The notes beneath the pieces are model-generated. The model was given only the letters and a program-made list of their open reading frames with translations. It did not search any database and was not told the DNA's origin. Of a stretch of 64,000 nucleotides of DNA, positions 17,549 to 25,776 are shown piece by piece (the stretch's first letter is position 1; each line of letters opens with the position of its first letter). The position numbers and the translations under genes were made by a program. The stretch comes from Mesorhizobium koreense. Its GTDB lineage: Bacteria; Pseudomonadota; Alphaproteobacteria; Rhizobiales; Rhizobiaceae. The DNA is taken from NCBI RefSeq assembly GCF_031656215.1, contig NZ_CP134228.1, positions 4,049,001 through 4,113,000 on the forward strand, in the 5' to 3' direction.

Positions 17549-18130
17549 ATGTTCCGCACCGTCGTTCCTGTCTTCGTCGCGCTTGCCATCGCCATCGGCG
17601 GCGGCGCATGGAGCCTGCGCTATGCGCTCGAACACGGATTCGGGATGGAAACGCTCGCCGTCGGGCCCTGGCAGGCCAATCCGGACCTCGGCACTCCGGA
17701 TGCCTCGGCTTATGCCAAGGCGGCAGTGGCGCGCCGCGGCGAGCTGCCGCTCGGCCGCGCCGAGGGGCTGGTCTTCCACGCTTCGGACGACAGTTCCGGC
17801 GCAGCGCTGGAGCGCAACTGTTCCTACCGTATCGCCGGGGAACTGCCAGCCGCACGCTTCTGGACGCTCCACGCGGCCGACCCCGCAATGAGGCCGCTGC
17901 CGGAAACGGGGCTCCGCCCGGCGGCGCTACAGTCGACAGCCGTGCTCCATGACGCGGATGATTCCGTCGTGGTTACGATGTCCCCGCACCCGACGCCGGG
18001 CAATTGGCTTCCCTTGTCCGGGACGGGTCACATGATGCTGGTCCTCGCCCTTTACGATACGCCGATCGCAAGCAGCACCGAGATTTCCCGTGTGGTCCTG
18101 CCGCGCATTTCCAGGCTGGGCTGCGAATGA
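17549..18130 (+). CDS. DUF1214-domain exported protein
   Basis: A 193-residue protein with an N-terminal membrane anchor or signal (residues 4-24), then a globular domain with N-C-S-Y-R-I-A-G-E-L-P-A-R-F-W-T-L-H and, near the end, L-Y-D-T-P-I. These match the DUF1214 family, which often sits beside or fused to DUF1254. Its last codon overlaps the start of the DUF1254 gene (ATGA), indicating translational coupling. No enzymatic function is established for the family. Confidence 0.82.
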   Translation: MFRTVVPVFVALAIAIGGGAWSLRYALEHGFGMETLAVGPWQANPDLGTPDASAYAKAAVARRGELPLGRAEGLVFHASDDSSGAALERNCSYRIAGELPAARFWTLHAADPAMRPLPETGLRPAALQSTAVLHDADDSVVVTMSPHPTPGNWLPLSGTGHMMLVLALYDTPIASSTEISRVVLPRISRLGCE

Positions 18131-18666
18131 CCCGCTTGCTCTACGCGATCCTGGTGGGACTGGTCGGCGCAGGCGTCGTACACGCCATCATCCTCCTGAT
18201 CCTGCCGCATTATTCGGAGCGCGATGCCTGGGCTCGGCTCGCGACCCACGCCGACTACTATCATTTCACGAGAATGAGTGGAGAGGACGCACCGCCCGTT
18301 GTTCGCGGCGTCGACCCGTTCTTCGATGCCGTCGCCTGCCGCTTCGACCTTTCCGAAGGCGTCGTCCATGTGAAGGCGACCGGACACGTACCCTTCTGGT
18401 CGGTATCGGTCTACAATCGCCACGGCCAGAACATCTACAGCCTGAACGACCGCGCCCAGACGCTCGGCGACCTTGATCTCGTCCTGGTCACGCCGGCCCA
18501 GATGATCGAGCTCAAAAAAAGTTTGCCGAAGGAATTCGAGAAATCCGTCTTCATGGAAGCGGATGTCGGACGGGGCATCGTCGCGATCCGCAGCTTCGTC
18601 CCCGACGAGACATGGAAGAAGGCCATCGCCGACTATCTGAACGACGCAAGCTGCGCGCTTCGATAA
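18127..18666 (+). CDS. DUF1254-domain membrane protein
   Basis: A 179-residue protein with one N-terminal helix (residues 4-26) and a domain containing R-G-V-D-P-F-F-D-A-V-A-C-R-F-D-L and F-W-S-V-S-V-Y-N-R-H-G-Q-N-I-Y-S-L-N. The latter is characteristic of rhizobial short DUF1254 proteins. It is coupled by overlap to the DUF1214 gene upstream. The two products probably form one envelope complex, because the two domains are fused in other bacteria; this is an inference. Confidence 0.82.
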   Translation: MTRLLYAILVGLVGAGVVHAIILLILPHYSERDAWARLATHADYYHFTRMSGEDAPPVVRGVDPFFDAVACRFDLSEGVVHVKATGHVPFWSVSVYNRHGQNIYSLNDRAQTLGDLDLVLVTPAQMIELKKSLPKEFEKSVFMEADVGRGIVAIRSFVPDETWKKAIADYLNDASCALR

Positions 18667-18697
18667 GCCCTGAACACGTTACCAAGGCACGCCTCGT

Positions 18698-18892
18698 TCA
18701 GTGGCGCGGCTCGCTGCCTTCCGCCCCGGGGACATGGTTCCCTGTGCCGGCTGTCCCGTCGGCTTGCGACACGACACGGTCTTGTTCGTAACGCACGCCG
18801 GGGAAGATGATCACATCGCCGGCTTTCGCCAGCGAGCCGGGGAAACCACCGCTTGCGGTTTTACGCGGGGTAAAGGCCAGTATCGTTGCCAT
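18698..18892 (-). CDS. Small conserved protein of unknown function
   Basis: A 64-residue protein beginning M-A-T-I-L-A-F-T-P-R, with a central I-I-F-P-G-V-R-Y-E. The ATG at 18892 has a GGAG site 8 bases upstream. From memory, very similar short proteins are common in Hyphomicrobiales chromosomes, but no function is known to me. It is convergent with DUF1254 and divergent from the DUF2336 gene. Confidence 0.65.
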   Translation of the reverse strand: MATILAFTPRKTASGGFPGSLAKAGDVIIFPGVRYEQDRVVSQADGTAGTGNHVPGAEGSEPRH

Positions 18893-19051
18893 ATTCAAGT
18901 CTCCTCTCGGAAATTCCGGAGCAAACACGCAACACCTCCACTGACGATTAAGAGCCTCTTAGAGTTAACAGCCTGCTAACGGATCGGCGCTAAATTAAAG
19001 CAAATTGTTTGAAAATCCCGCTTTCGCCATCACGGCGCAGCCGGGATTCGA

Positions 19052-20068
19052 GTGAGTATCGGGCGTATCCGCGTGTCTTCGACAGACTTCAGGCAGCTTC
19101 TCACCGCAAGCGAGAAGGAAAAAGCCGAGCGGCTCTTCCGTGCCGCGGTTACGGCCTTCTGTTCGCTCGTCCGGCCGTCCCGCCGCGATATTGACCAGCT
19201 CGAGGAACTGACGCTGTCACTGTTCGACATGGTCTCGGTCGACGCCAAGCGCTTCGTCGCGGCGGCGCTCAGCGAATCGCCCTACGCGCCGCAGGCGCTG
19301 GTGCTGCGGCTCGCCAACGAGCCGGTGGATATCGCCGCTCCGGTCCTGGTCCGCTCGGCCGCGCTTTCAAATTTCGACCTCGTGACCCTCATCTCCCGCC
19401 ATGGCCCGGCGCATGCGCGTGCCATCGCCCAACGCTCCGGCCTCTCTGCCGGGATTTTCCACTTCGCAAACAACAGCGTCACCCCCAGGAAGGAAGTGCC
19501 CGAGATGCCGCTTCACGCCGAGACCCGCAAACCTGCAGCCTTGAGTGAAGACCGGCCAACAGCTGAGGAAACAAGACAAAAATTGCGGGCGATGATGCGG
19601 TCCGCCGGGGGCCATGCCCGTTTCGAAAACCGTTCTGGCAAGGTCTTCGATGAGAGCGCCGGCTTCCGTCACTACGAAAAGCTGCGCTCGACCGCACTGA
19701 CGGGCGTACCTGCCTTCTTCCAGACCGCGCTTGCCGACGCGCTCGACATCGAATTCGAACGCGCACGTACGCTAACGGAAACCGGAAGCTACTATTATCT
19801 CATGGTGGCGCTGAAGGCGCTCGGCCTGGATGAAGCGCAAGCTTTCCTACTGACCGCTGCCGCGTTCCCCTCGCACTTCGCCCATCCGGAGACGATCCGT
19901 CTTTTCCTCGAACGCTACAGCCAGCTTCATCGAGATGCCGCGATCGAAAAGGTCGGCTATTGGAAAGTCGACAGTTTCTCGGTCGTATCGGCCCGCACCG
20001 CCCGCGAGCGCTCCGGCGACAATGCCGATATTGCCATCCCGACCGCCGCTTCGCTGAAAGCGTCCTGA
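19052..20068 (+). CDS. DUF2336-domain protein
   Basis: A 338-residue, largely helical cytoplasmic protein with a GTG start. The N-terminal two thirds contain repeated helical units with V-S-V-D-A-K-R-F-V-A-A-A-L-S-E-S-P-Y-A-P and L-V-T-L-I-S-R-H-G, as in DUF2336 proteins of alphaproteobacteria. The function is unknown; some family members are linked to signalling or cell cycle. It ends one base before the stop of the convergent DUF1491 gene. Confidence 0.8.
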   Translation: MSIGRIRVSSTDFRQLLTASEKEKAERLFRAAVTAFCSLVRPSRRDIDQLEELTLSLFDMVSVDAKRFVAAALSESPYAPQALVLRLANEPVDIAAPVLVRSAALSNFDLVTLISRHGPAHARAIAQRSGLSAGIFHFANNSVTPRKEVPEMPLHAETRKPAALSEDRPTAEETRQKLRAMMRSAGGHARFENRSGKVFDESAGFRHYEKLRSTALTGVPAFFQTALADALDIEFERARTLTETGSYYYLMVALKALGLDEAQAFLLTAAAFPSHFAHPETIRLFLERYSQLHRDAAIEKVGYWKVDSFSVVSARTARERSGDNADIAIPTAASLKAS

Positions 20069-20069
20069 T

Positions 20070-20414
20070 TCAGGATGTCCTTACCGGGAAAAGTTCCTCG
20101 TGAGGCCGGCCGGTCTCGATCTCGACGACCCACAGATCGGGGTCGAAGCGCCTTTCCTTCTCAAGCTTTGCCTCGATAGCCGCGTCGTCGGCAGGGCCGA
20201 GCATTTCCGAAAAACCTCGTTCCTGCGGCTTCCCTTCCTCGTAGGCGACCTGCGGAGCGGGACCGTAGAGGGTCACTTCGCCCAGCCGCGATCGACTGAC
20301 GATGAATATCGCGCCCGCTTCGGATGCGCCACGTCTAAGGACCGCGCCGAAACCGCCCGCTGACTGGACACGACGCAGAAGGGCTGAGACCCATAGATCG
20401 GATGTCACACGCAT
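20070..20414 (-). CDS. DUF1491 family protein
   Basis: A 114-residue cytoplasmic protein with the family features L-W-V-S-A-L-L-R-R near the N terminus, G-A-I-F-I-V-S-R in the middle, and a C-terminal D-P-D-L-W-V-V-E-I-E. The length is typical. It follows the peptidoglycan-binding protein gene on the minus strand with a 54-base gap. The function is unknown. Confidence 0.82.
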   Translation of the reverse strand: MRVTSDLWVSALLRRVQSAGGFGAVLRRGASEAGAIFIVSRSRLGEVTLYGPAPQVAYEEGKPQERGFSEMLGPADDAAIEAKLEKERRFDPDLWVVEIETGRPHEELFPVRTS

Positions 20415-20468
20415 GGCGAGGCAATAGCAGTTCGCAAGGCAGCGATAAATCCGGCGCCGGTTGCGCCG

Positions 20469-21218
20469 TCAGTTTATCAGCCCGACTTCCTGCATCTTCG
20501 CGTAGGTCTCTGCGTCCGGCTGGCCGTTCACCGGAAGCCCGAAAAGGGACTGGAACTCCTTGATGCCCGATGTCGTCTTCGGCCCCATCATCCCGTCGAG
20601 TTCAATGCCGTCATTACCAAATGCCTTGAGGCCCGCCTGGATCTTGACGATGCGTGCCTTATCGGCATCCGGCGAGACGGATTGGGTCGTCGCCGTATCG
20701 ACCTGGGGCCTCGGGGCCGGAGCCGGAATATTGGCCGACGCTGCGGCGTCGAGGATGCCGAGTCGCTTCAGCAGGAAGCCGTCGATATGGCCGGAGGCCG
20801 GCAAGCCGACGCTCTTCTGATATGCTTCGATCGCCTGACCGGTCTGCGGTCCGGTGAGGCCGTCCACAGGACCGGAATAGAAGTTAAGTCTGGTGAGCGA
20901 GGCCTGGACCTTCTGGACAAGCGGATCGGCGACAGCGGGCGCCACGGTGGAGGCGGACGCATGCGAAGCGGGAGCAGGCGTCGCGGCACGGACGCCCTGC
21001 CGGCCATCGGTGTTCCGGGTCGAAAAGAACGCCTCTTTGTAGAAATGCGGCTGGTACCAGAGCGCATTGGCTGAAATGAAGGAAAACGCCACCAGAAACG
21101 CGGTCGTGGCCCCGACCCCGAGTGGATTGCGCATCACCCCTTCGCCGGCGCTGACAAGCGCGTCGCGGACAAAGGAGGAGCCGTATATCGGCTCACGCCG
21201 TCTTGCGTTGCGTGCCAT
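20469..21218 (-). CDS. Membrane-anchored peptidoglycan-binding protein
   Basis: A 249-residue protein with a basic cytoplasmic start, one membrane helix (about residues 40-58), and two peptidoglycan-binding type 1 repeats. One is near residues 105-150 (V-Q-A-S-L-T-R-L-N-F-Y-S-G-P-V-D-G-L-T-G). The second is near 195-240 (I-Q-A-G-L-K-A-F-G, D-G-M-M-G-P-K-T). The ATG at 21218 lies inside the end of the upstream kinase gene (26-base overlap), so the two are likely coupled. It may tie the kinase to cell-wall status, which is an inference. Confidence 0.82.
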   Translation of the reverse strand: MARNARRREPIYGSSFVRDALVSAGEGVMRNPLGVGATTAFLVAFSFISANALWYQPHFYKEAFFSTRNTDGRQGVRAATPAPASHASASTVAPAVADPLVQKVQASLTRLNFYSGPVDGLTGPQTGQAIEAYQKSVGLPASGHIDGFLLKRLGILDAAASANIPAPAPRPQVDTATTQSVSPDADKARIVKIQAGLKAFGNDGIELDGMMGPKTTSGIKEFQSLFGLPVNGQPDAETYAKMQEVGLIN

Positions 21219-22980
21219 TGCCTGCCCCGTTCGAAAGATACTCGCCTGCGGCGCCAACCTCGTCCGCTGGCGCAGCGGCATGCGGGCCGACGATCGGCAC
21301 GGTGACCGTCACGGTCGTACCGTCGCCCGGCGCGCTTTCGATCGCCATCGCCCCCTCGTGCAGCACGACAAGGCCCTTGACCAGCGACAGCCCAAGGCCG
21401 GTGCCCTCGAACTGGCGGGTATAGTCGTTCTGCACCTGGGTGAAAGGCTGGCCGAGCCGCTTCAGATCGTCTCGCGAGATACCGATGCCGGTGTCGCTCA
21501 CCCAAAAACGGAGCCGCTCTCCCGTCTGTTTGGCCCCGATCACCACGCTGCCGCCTTCGGGAGTGAACTTGACCGCGTTCGACACCAGGTTGATCAGGAT
21601 CTGCTGGATCGCACGGCGGTCCGCACAGACCTCGCCGACGCCGGGGGCGAGAGCCACGCGCAGCGATACCGCCTTCACCGATGCCTGATGCGCCATCATG
21701 GAGCGGCACGTCTCGACCGCGTCGGCGAAGGCGAACGGCTCCGGATGGATCGGATAGGCGCCGGATTCGATCTTGGAAACGTCGAGGATCGAATTGACGA
21801 CCGAAAGCAGATGGGTGCCGGATTCGTGGATCAGTCCGACATATTCCTTTTGCCTAGGGTCGGCGAAGGGGCCGAACATCTCATGCGTTAGCATATCGGA
21901 GAAGCCGAGGATCGCGTTGAGCGGCGTCCGCAACTCATGGCTGACGGCAGCAAGAAAACGGTTCTTGGCAATCTCGTTGCTGCTCGCTTGTTCGGCCGCT
22001 CCGGCAAGCTCGGCCTTCAGCGCGGCCATCTCGCCATTGTCGCGTATCAGCGCGGCGATGTCCCTTCCCTCGCCGGCGCGGAACATCTCCACCGTATATG
22101 AATGATAATCGGCTGACCTGCCGTCCAGCCCGGGAATGCGGAGGCGGATATCGGCACGCGCACGCGCAGCGCCTTCCCTCACGTCCGACAGCGCACAGAG
22201 ATAGGCGACCCGGTCGGCAACATGGATGCGGTCGAACAGCCCGGTGCCGAGAAGCAATTCCGGCGCCAGGTGAAAGAGCCGCGTGGCCTGATCGGAAACA
22301 TCGGCGACGTCACCGTTGGCGGCGACCTTGACCACCACCGCGTCGATACGCTCCTCAAGCAGCGGTTCCTCGTCCGCCGGGCTGACGGTTCGAACGGTAA
22401 GAAAAAGCGTTCGCAGTCGCGCCCATGCGGTCAGTCCATAGGCGAGCGGAACCAGCCATTGCCACGGCGACACTGTAATAGCCGCCGCTGGCGCCATGAT
22501 CCCCGCTAGCGGAAGCTGCGCCACGAAGACGGCGAACACCGCCACCATGCCCGCGATCACGGCGTTACGCGACCGCCCTATCCACCAAGCTTCGAAAGCG
22601 AGCGCCAAAACGGTCGCTGAAAGCGGGGAGGCCAGACCACCGGATGCCGCCAGCACCAGGGCGGCGAAAACCGAGGCGAGAACGAGCATCCCCCCCTCGA
22701 TCAGCACCCGCCTGACATTCACGGCCACGAGGAGCGCGGCAAGCCAGCAAAGGCCGCAAAGGGCGCAGAGCGATGCAGCGACCACCGCCGCATCCATCCT
22801 GCCATAGGAGGCAAAGGCGAAGCCCGCCACGCCGAAAAAGGGTGCCGCCACGACGGTGCCTACGAAGCGGGCACGTCGGCCACGCTCCATCGGATCGATA
22901 AGACCGGGGGGAACGAGGCTTTCGCATCCCGCCATCAGGCCGGCGATCCAGTCAGCGGATTTCGGCGTTGCCAAACTCAC
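21193..22980 (-). CDS. Multi-pass sensor histidine kinase with a PAS-like domain
   Basis: A 595-residue kinase from the GTG at 22980; an in-frame GTG at 23010 is possible. Several hydrophobic helices fill the N-terminal third. They are followed by a PAS-like segment (V-V-K-V-A-A-N-G-D-V-A-D-V-S-D-Q-A), the dimerisation/phosphoacceptor motif A-A-V-S-H-E-L-R-T-P-L-N-A-I-L-G-F, and the ATPase boxes N-L-V-S-N-A-V-K-F-T, D-T-G-I-G-I and G-T-G-L-G-L-S-L-V. The motifs resemble the DivL/PdhS/PleC kind of hybrid-free cell-cycle kinases. No cognate regulator is adjacent. Confidence 0.87.
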   Translation of the reverse strand: MSLATPKSADWIAGLMAGCESLVPPGLIDPMERGRRARFVGTVVAAPFFGVAGFAFASYGRMDAAVVAASLCALCGLCWLAALLVAVNVRRVLIEGGMLVLASVFAALVLAASGGLASPLSATVLALAFEAWWIGRSRNAVIAGMVAVFAVFVAQLPLAGIMAPAAAITVSPWQWLVPLAYGLTAWARLRTLFLTVRTVSPADEEPLLEERIDAVVVKVAANGDVADVSDQATRLFHLAPELLLGTGLFDRIHVADRVAYLCALSDVREGAARARADIRLRIPGLDGRSADYHSYTVEMFRAGEGRDIAALIRDNGEMAALKAELAGAAEQASSNEIAKNRFLAAVSHELRTPLNAILGFSDMLTHEMFGPFADPRQKEYVGLIHESGTHLLSVVNSILDVSKIESGAYPIHPEPFAFADAVETCRSMMAHQASVKAVSLRVALAPGVGEVCADRRAIQQILINLVSNAVKFTPEGGSVVIGAKQTGERLRFWVSDTGIGISRDDLKRLGQPFTQVQNDYTRQFEGTGLGLSLVKGLVVLHEGAMAIESAPGDGTTVTVTVPIVGPHAAAPADEVGAAGEYLSNGAGNGTQRKTA

Positions 22981-23436
22981 CCGAACGCACTCTCTACCTG
23001 CCCGATTCACGGGCTGTTTTTCGTTAAGCCAGACCCTCGCATCCAGCGTTTAAGGAAAGGATAAGGCGAGGCGCCTCCAAGGCGTCAGTCGCACCAAAAT
23101 CGCGCTCCCGGCACCCCAACGAGCGGCCAATTCGGGCCATGGTAAACAGAGGGTAAGGCACGAAAGCACCTTTAGCCCGATTTCCACGCGCCCCGGTTGA
23201 CGCGTGTCCATCTTCCCGGAATGGCGGATTCCGGCGGCTTGTTCGGTAAACCGCATCTTAAGCTCCGGATCCCAGCTCGAAGCGAAGTGCCGCCTCTGCC
23301 CGATCATTCAAATTTTATACTTATTCGATGAAAATCCACCGCGTTCGGGCAAGCGCTCCTTTGCCCGCTCCTGCCATGATCCGGTTCGGGAAAGGGCCGC
23401 ACTTGAAGGAACGGCCGACGGATAAAGGGACGGACA
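22981..23436. other. Divergent intergenic region, no gene seen
   Basis: About 450 bases separate the kinase (minus) from the DUF5330 gene (plus). It holds a perfect 10-base palindrome GAGGCGCCTC (23068-23077) and an AT-rich run with TATACT (23316-23321), which could be a -10, but no good -35 matches it. I find no RNA gene or supported frame. Confidence 0.45.
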
Positions 23437-23763
23437 ATGGGATTTCTCATCAAATCGGCCTTCTGGCTTTCGCTGGTCCTGCTTCTCATCCCATTCGATG
23501 CCGGCGACGGCACTCAGAAAGCCGACACCGTCAGCCCGGTCACTGCGCTTCTTGCGGCACGCGAAGCGGCAAGCGACATCGGCAATATCTGCGAGCGCAA
23601 GCCGGATGTCTGCGTCGTCGGCCAGGAAGCGCTGCATACGATCGGAGTCAGGGCGCGCGCCGGCGCGAAACTCGCATACGAGATGCTCGACAAGCATTTC
23701 GACGACAAAGACGGCTCGCTGACCACCGGTAGCATCGCAAGCGCCGAGAAACCGGCGGAATAA
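23437..23763 (+). CDS. DUF5330-like exported protein
   Basis: A 108-residue protein with a hydrophobic signal (residues 5-22) and a short domain holding a cysteine pair (I-C-E-R-K-P-D-V-C) and G-A-K-L-A-Y-E-M. These agree with the DUF5330 family of Hyphomicrobiales. The two cysteines could form a disulfide in the periplasm. It is upstream of sufE on the same strand, with a 93-base gap containing a hairpin. The function is unknown. Confidence 0.75.
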   Translation: MGFLIKSAFWLSLVLLLIPFDAGDGTQKADTVSPVTALLAAREAASDIGNICERKPDVCVVGQEALHTIGVRARAGAKLAYEMLDKHFDDKDGSLTTGSIASAEKPAE

Positions 23764-23798
23764 CGCCGGTCTGGCCTACCGGCCCGCCAGCCAAAAAA

Positions 23799-23837
23799 GC
23801 CGCCGCACGTCCCGAATCTTCGTGACGGCACGGCGGC
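23799..23837 (-). terminator. Hairpin with a minus-strand T run between DUF5330 and sufE
   Basis: GCCGCCG (23799-23805) pairs with CGGCGGC (23831-23837), with partial pairing inside. On the minus strand the stem is followed immediately by TTTTTT. It would therefore terminate transcription running leftward, although both neighbouring genes run rightward. Confidence 0.35.
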
Positions 23838-23856
23838 CGCTCACTATATCGATTAC

Positions 23857-24288
23857 ATGTCCAGCAATATTCAGGCCATACGCGACGACTTCGCCTTCCT
23901 TGACGATTGGGAAGACCGCTACCGCTACATCATCGAACTCGGCAATGAACTTCCGCCTTTCCCCGAAGAGGCGCGCGATGCCGGGCACAAGGTGCAGGGC
24001 TGCGTCAGCCAGGTGTGGCTCTTCACCCACCGCACGCAGGAGCCCGACCCGGTACTGACCTTCGACGGCGATTCCGACGCCCACATCGTTCGCGGGCTGG
24101 TGGCGATCATGCTTGCGCTTTTTTCAGGCAAGCACGCCAGCGAGATCGGACGGATCGACGCGGAAGGCGTCATGACCGAACTCGGTCTCGACGAGCACCT
24201 GACGCCGCAGCGCGCCAATGGCCTGCGCTCGATGGTGAAGCGCATCAAGCGGGACGCCGAAGAATCCCTTGCGATGGAAGGCTCCTGA
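23857..24288 (+). CDS. sufE: Cysteine desulfuration protein SufE
   Basis: A 143-residue protein that accepts persulfide sulfur from the SufS desulfurase and passes it to the SufB scaffold for iron-sulfur cluster assembly. The acceptor cysteine is C49 in V-Q-G-C-V-S-Q-V-W-L, with the flanking L-P-P-F-P-E-E-A-R and the later L-G-L-x-E-H-L-T-P-Q-R-x-N-G-L motif of the family. It is apart from the other suf genes, as is usual in rhizobia. It is convergent with the DUF6456 gene after 12 bases. Confidence 0.95.
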   Translation: MSSNIQAIRDDFAFLDDWEDRYRYIIELGNELPPFPEEARDAGHKVQGCVSQVWLFTHRTQEPDPVLTFDGDSDAHIVRGLVAIMLALFSGKHASEIGRIDAEGVMTELGLDEHLTPQRANGLRSMVKRIKRDAEESLAMEGS

Positions 24289-24300
24289 GAGACGCGCCGC

Positions 24301-25134
24301 CTATTCGGCAGCGACGGGATTAAGCCGCGGGCGGTAATCGTCTGCTCCCCAGTGCAGAACGCGACGATGCGGACGTTCTTCCTTCGGGCGCTCGTAGTGA
24401 CGGCTGAGCACACTTAGCGCTGATTTCAGCATGATCTTGGCGGAACGGGCCGGCCAGCCTCTTTCCATCTCGATCGTCTCCAGGCCTTTGAGGAAACAGC
24501 ATACGTCGATGAGGACACCGGAGAGTTCCGGGCCCACCGCGTCGACCGCATGCTCAATCCGCTGCCTCGCCGCAAGCGCCGCATCGGTCAGTTCGGCAAT
24601 TCCTCCGGCACCGCCGTCGCGCCGCCCTGACGCGATCGCGGCCTGCCAGTTGGCGCCGAGCCTCGGCATGATGCGGGCGCGCGTATAGTCGGACCTCAAC
24701 CTTTCGCCCGAGCGCCATTCGGCCTCGGCCAGAAAGGGAGTACCGTCCTTCGTTTTGCGGCGGGCAAGCTGGGCAAGTGGCGATTCCGCCATATTCACGT
24801 CGGCGACGATCCAGCCATCAGCCGTATCGAACCGCTGCGGCGTGACCTCGCCATGCTGTTCGCGATAAGGATCCTTCCGCGCGGCCGTTCGCCTCAGGGC
24901 CGCCTCGCCGGCGGTCGAAAGGCGCACGGCGCCACCGGCGCGGGCAATCAGGCCGGCGGCGGCCAGTGCCGCAAGTTCGGCGTGTCTGGCGGCGATCGTG
25001 CCGCGCTCGCCGTTCTCCAGGAGGACGGACTTTTCATCCGATGCCGGCCTGATTTGCACAGGACCGGCCACAAGGAACTTCAGAATCCGGAGCCTTTTCC
25101 TTTCGGTCTCGCCCGGCTTTTCCCGAGCCGCCAT
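24301..25134 (-). CDS. DUF6456-type DNA-binding-like protein
   Basis: A 277-residue protein. The N-terminal region (about residues 12-85) looks like a winged helix (R-L-R-I-L-K-F-L, R-H-A-E-L-A-A-L-A-A-A-G-L-I). The C-terminal domain contains L-x-R-R-K, R-S-D-Y-T-R-A-R-I, V-L-I-D-V-C-C-F-L-K-G-L and W-P-A-R-S-A-K-I-M-L, which I associate with DUF6456. It starts directly after the stop of the DnaA-domain protein with no gap, so the two form one operon. A regulatory role is inferred, not shown. Confidence 0.75.
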   Translation of the reverse strand: MAAREKPGETERKRLRILKFLVAGPVQIRPASDEKSVLLENGERGTIAARHAELAALAAAGLIARAGGAVRLSTAGEAALRRTAARKDPYREQHGEVTPQRFDTADGWIVADVNMAESPLAQLARRKTKDGTPFLAEAEWRSGERLRSDYTRARIMPRLGANWQAAIASGRRDGGAGGIAELTDAALAARQRIEHAVDAVGPELSGVLIDVCCFLKGLETIEMERGWPARSAKIMLKSALSVLSRHYERPKEERPHRRVLHWGADDYRPRLNPVAAE

Positions 25135-25566
25135 TCAGATCGTACCCCGCTCACGGAAGGCGGCGCCGGCGACGCGCTCCATCGTCGCCACGATGCGATC
25201 AAAATCGGCATCGTCACGCATGTCCTCGACTAAATGACACGCGTAGAGCACCGTCGTGCGGTCGCGGCCGAAGCCACGTCCGACATCGGCCATGGTCAGC
25301 CGCAGCACGACATGTCCTACATACATCGCGATCTGACGCACACGGGTGATGTCCAGAGTGGAACGGCCCGGCCGCCGCAATTCCTTGCCACTGACATTGA
25401 AAAGGGCCGAGGCGATATCGATCAGGCAATCGCACCATTCCACTGCCCGATCGTACTTCATTCCATATGACGCCCGGCAGTCGCCAACGACGCACGGCGG
25501 GCTCGCCTCGCGCGCTCGATCGATCTCCAAGGTGGTTGCGGGTCGGGTGGCTGTCGCTTGTTGCAC
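25135..25566 (-). CDS. Stand-alone DnaA domain IV-like helix-turn-helix protein
   Basis: A 143-residue protein with a GTG start and an AGGAGG site. Its centre (about residues 72-120) matches the DnaA DNA-binding domain IV: R-V-R-Q-I-A-M-Y-V, then G-R-G-F-G-R-D-R-T-T-V-L-Y-A-C. The AAA+ ATPase of DnaA is absent. In the DnaA signature D-H-T-T-V, which contacts the DnaA box, the His is Arg here. It is the first gene of a two-gene operon with the DUF6456 protein and lies behind a candidate LexA box. It may compete with or modulate DnaA, or act as an ordinary repressor. Confidence 0.82.
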   Translation of the reverse strand: MQQATATRPATTLEIDRAREASPPCVVGDCRASYGMKYDRAVEWCDCLIDIASALFNVSGKELRRPGRSTLDITRVRQIAMYVGHVVLRLTMADVGRGFGRDRTTVLYACHLVEDMRDDADFDRIVATMERVAGAAFRERGTI

Positions 25567-25597
25567 TGAACATATCCCTCCTGATTAGGAATATGTT

Positions 25598-25626
25598 CTT
25601 ATATCGAAACCGCGCCTATGCGTGAA
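25598..25626 (-). promoter_or_regulatory. Candidate promoter of the DnaA-domain IV operon
   Basis: On the minus strand TTCACG (25621-25626) is followed after exactly 17 bases by TATAAG (25598-25603). The -35 overlaps the LexA-type box, so a bound repressor would block it. Confidence 0.45.
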
Positions 25627-25638
25627 CAAAATACGAAC
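25624..25638. promoter_or_regulatory. Candidate LexA (SOS) box
   Basis: GAAC, seven bases, GAAC on the plus strand equals GTTC-N7-GTTC on the minus strand, the direct-repeat LexA site known in many alphaproteobacteria. It overlaps the -35 of the DnaA-domain IV operon. It could also serve the divergent gene at 25777. Chance occurrence of this eight-base-defined pattern is possible, but the placement on a promoter favours function. Confidence 0.45.
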
Positions 25639-25776
25639 ATTAAATTCTGTGTGAAACAATCAATGGATTGATTTCGCTGGCCTATTCCCCATCGCCTATG
25701 CCCTTCCCCAACGAATTTTCTCCCCGTCTTTATGGGTCGCACGACAATTCGCCTCCCAACTGCGCGAGGAACCCCG

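Noticed and set aside
18947-19005. Possible CtrA sites (several TTAA/TAAC words) upstream of the DUF2336 gene
   Set aside because: The spacings do not fit TTAA-N7-TTAA.
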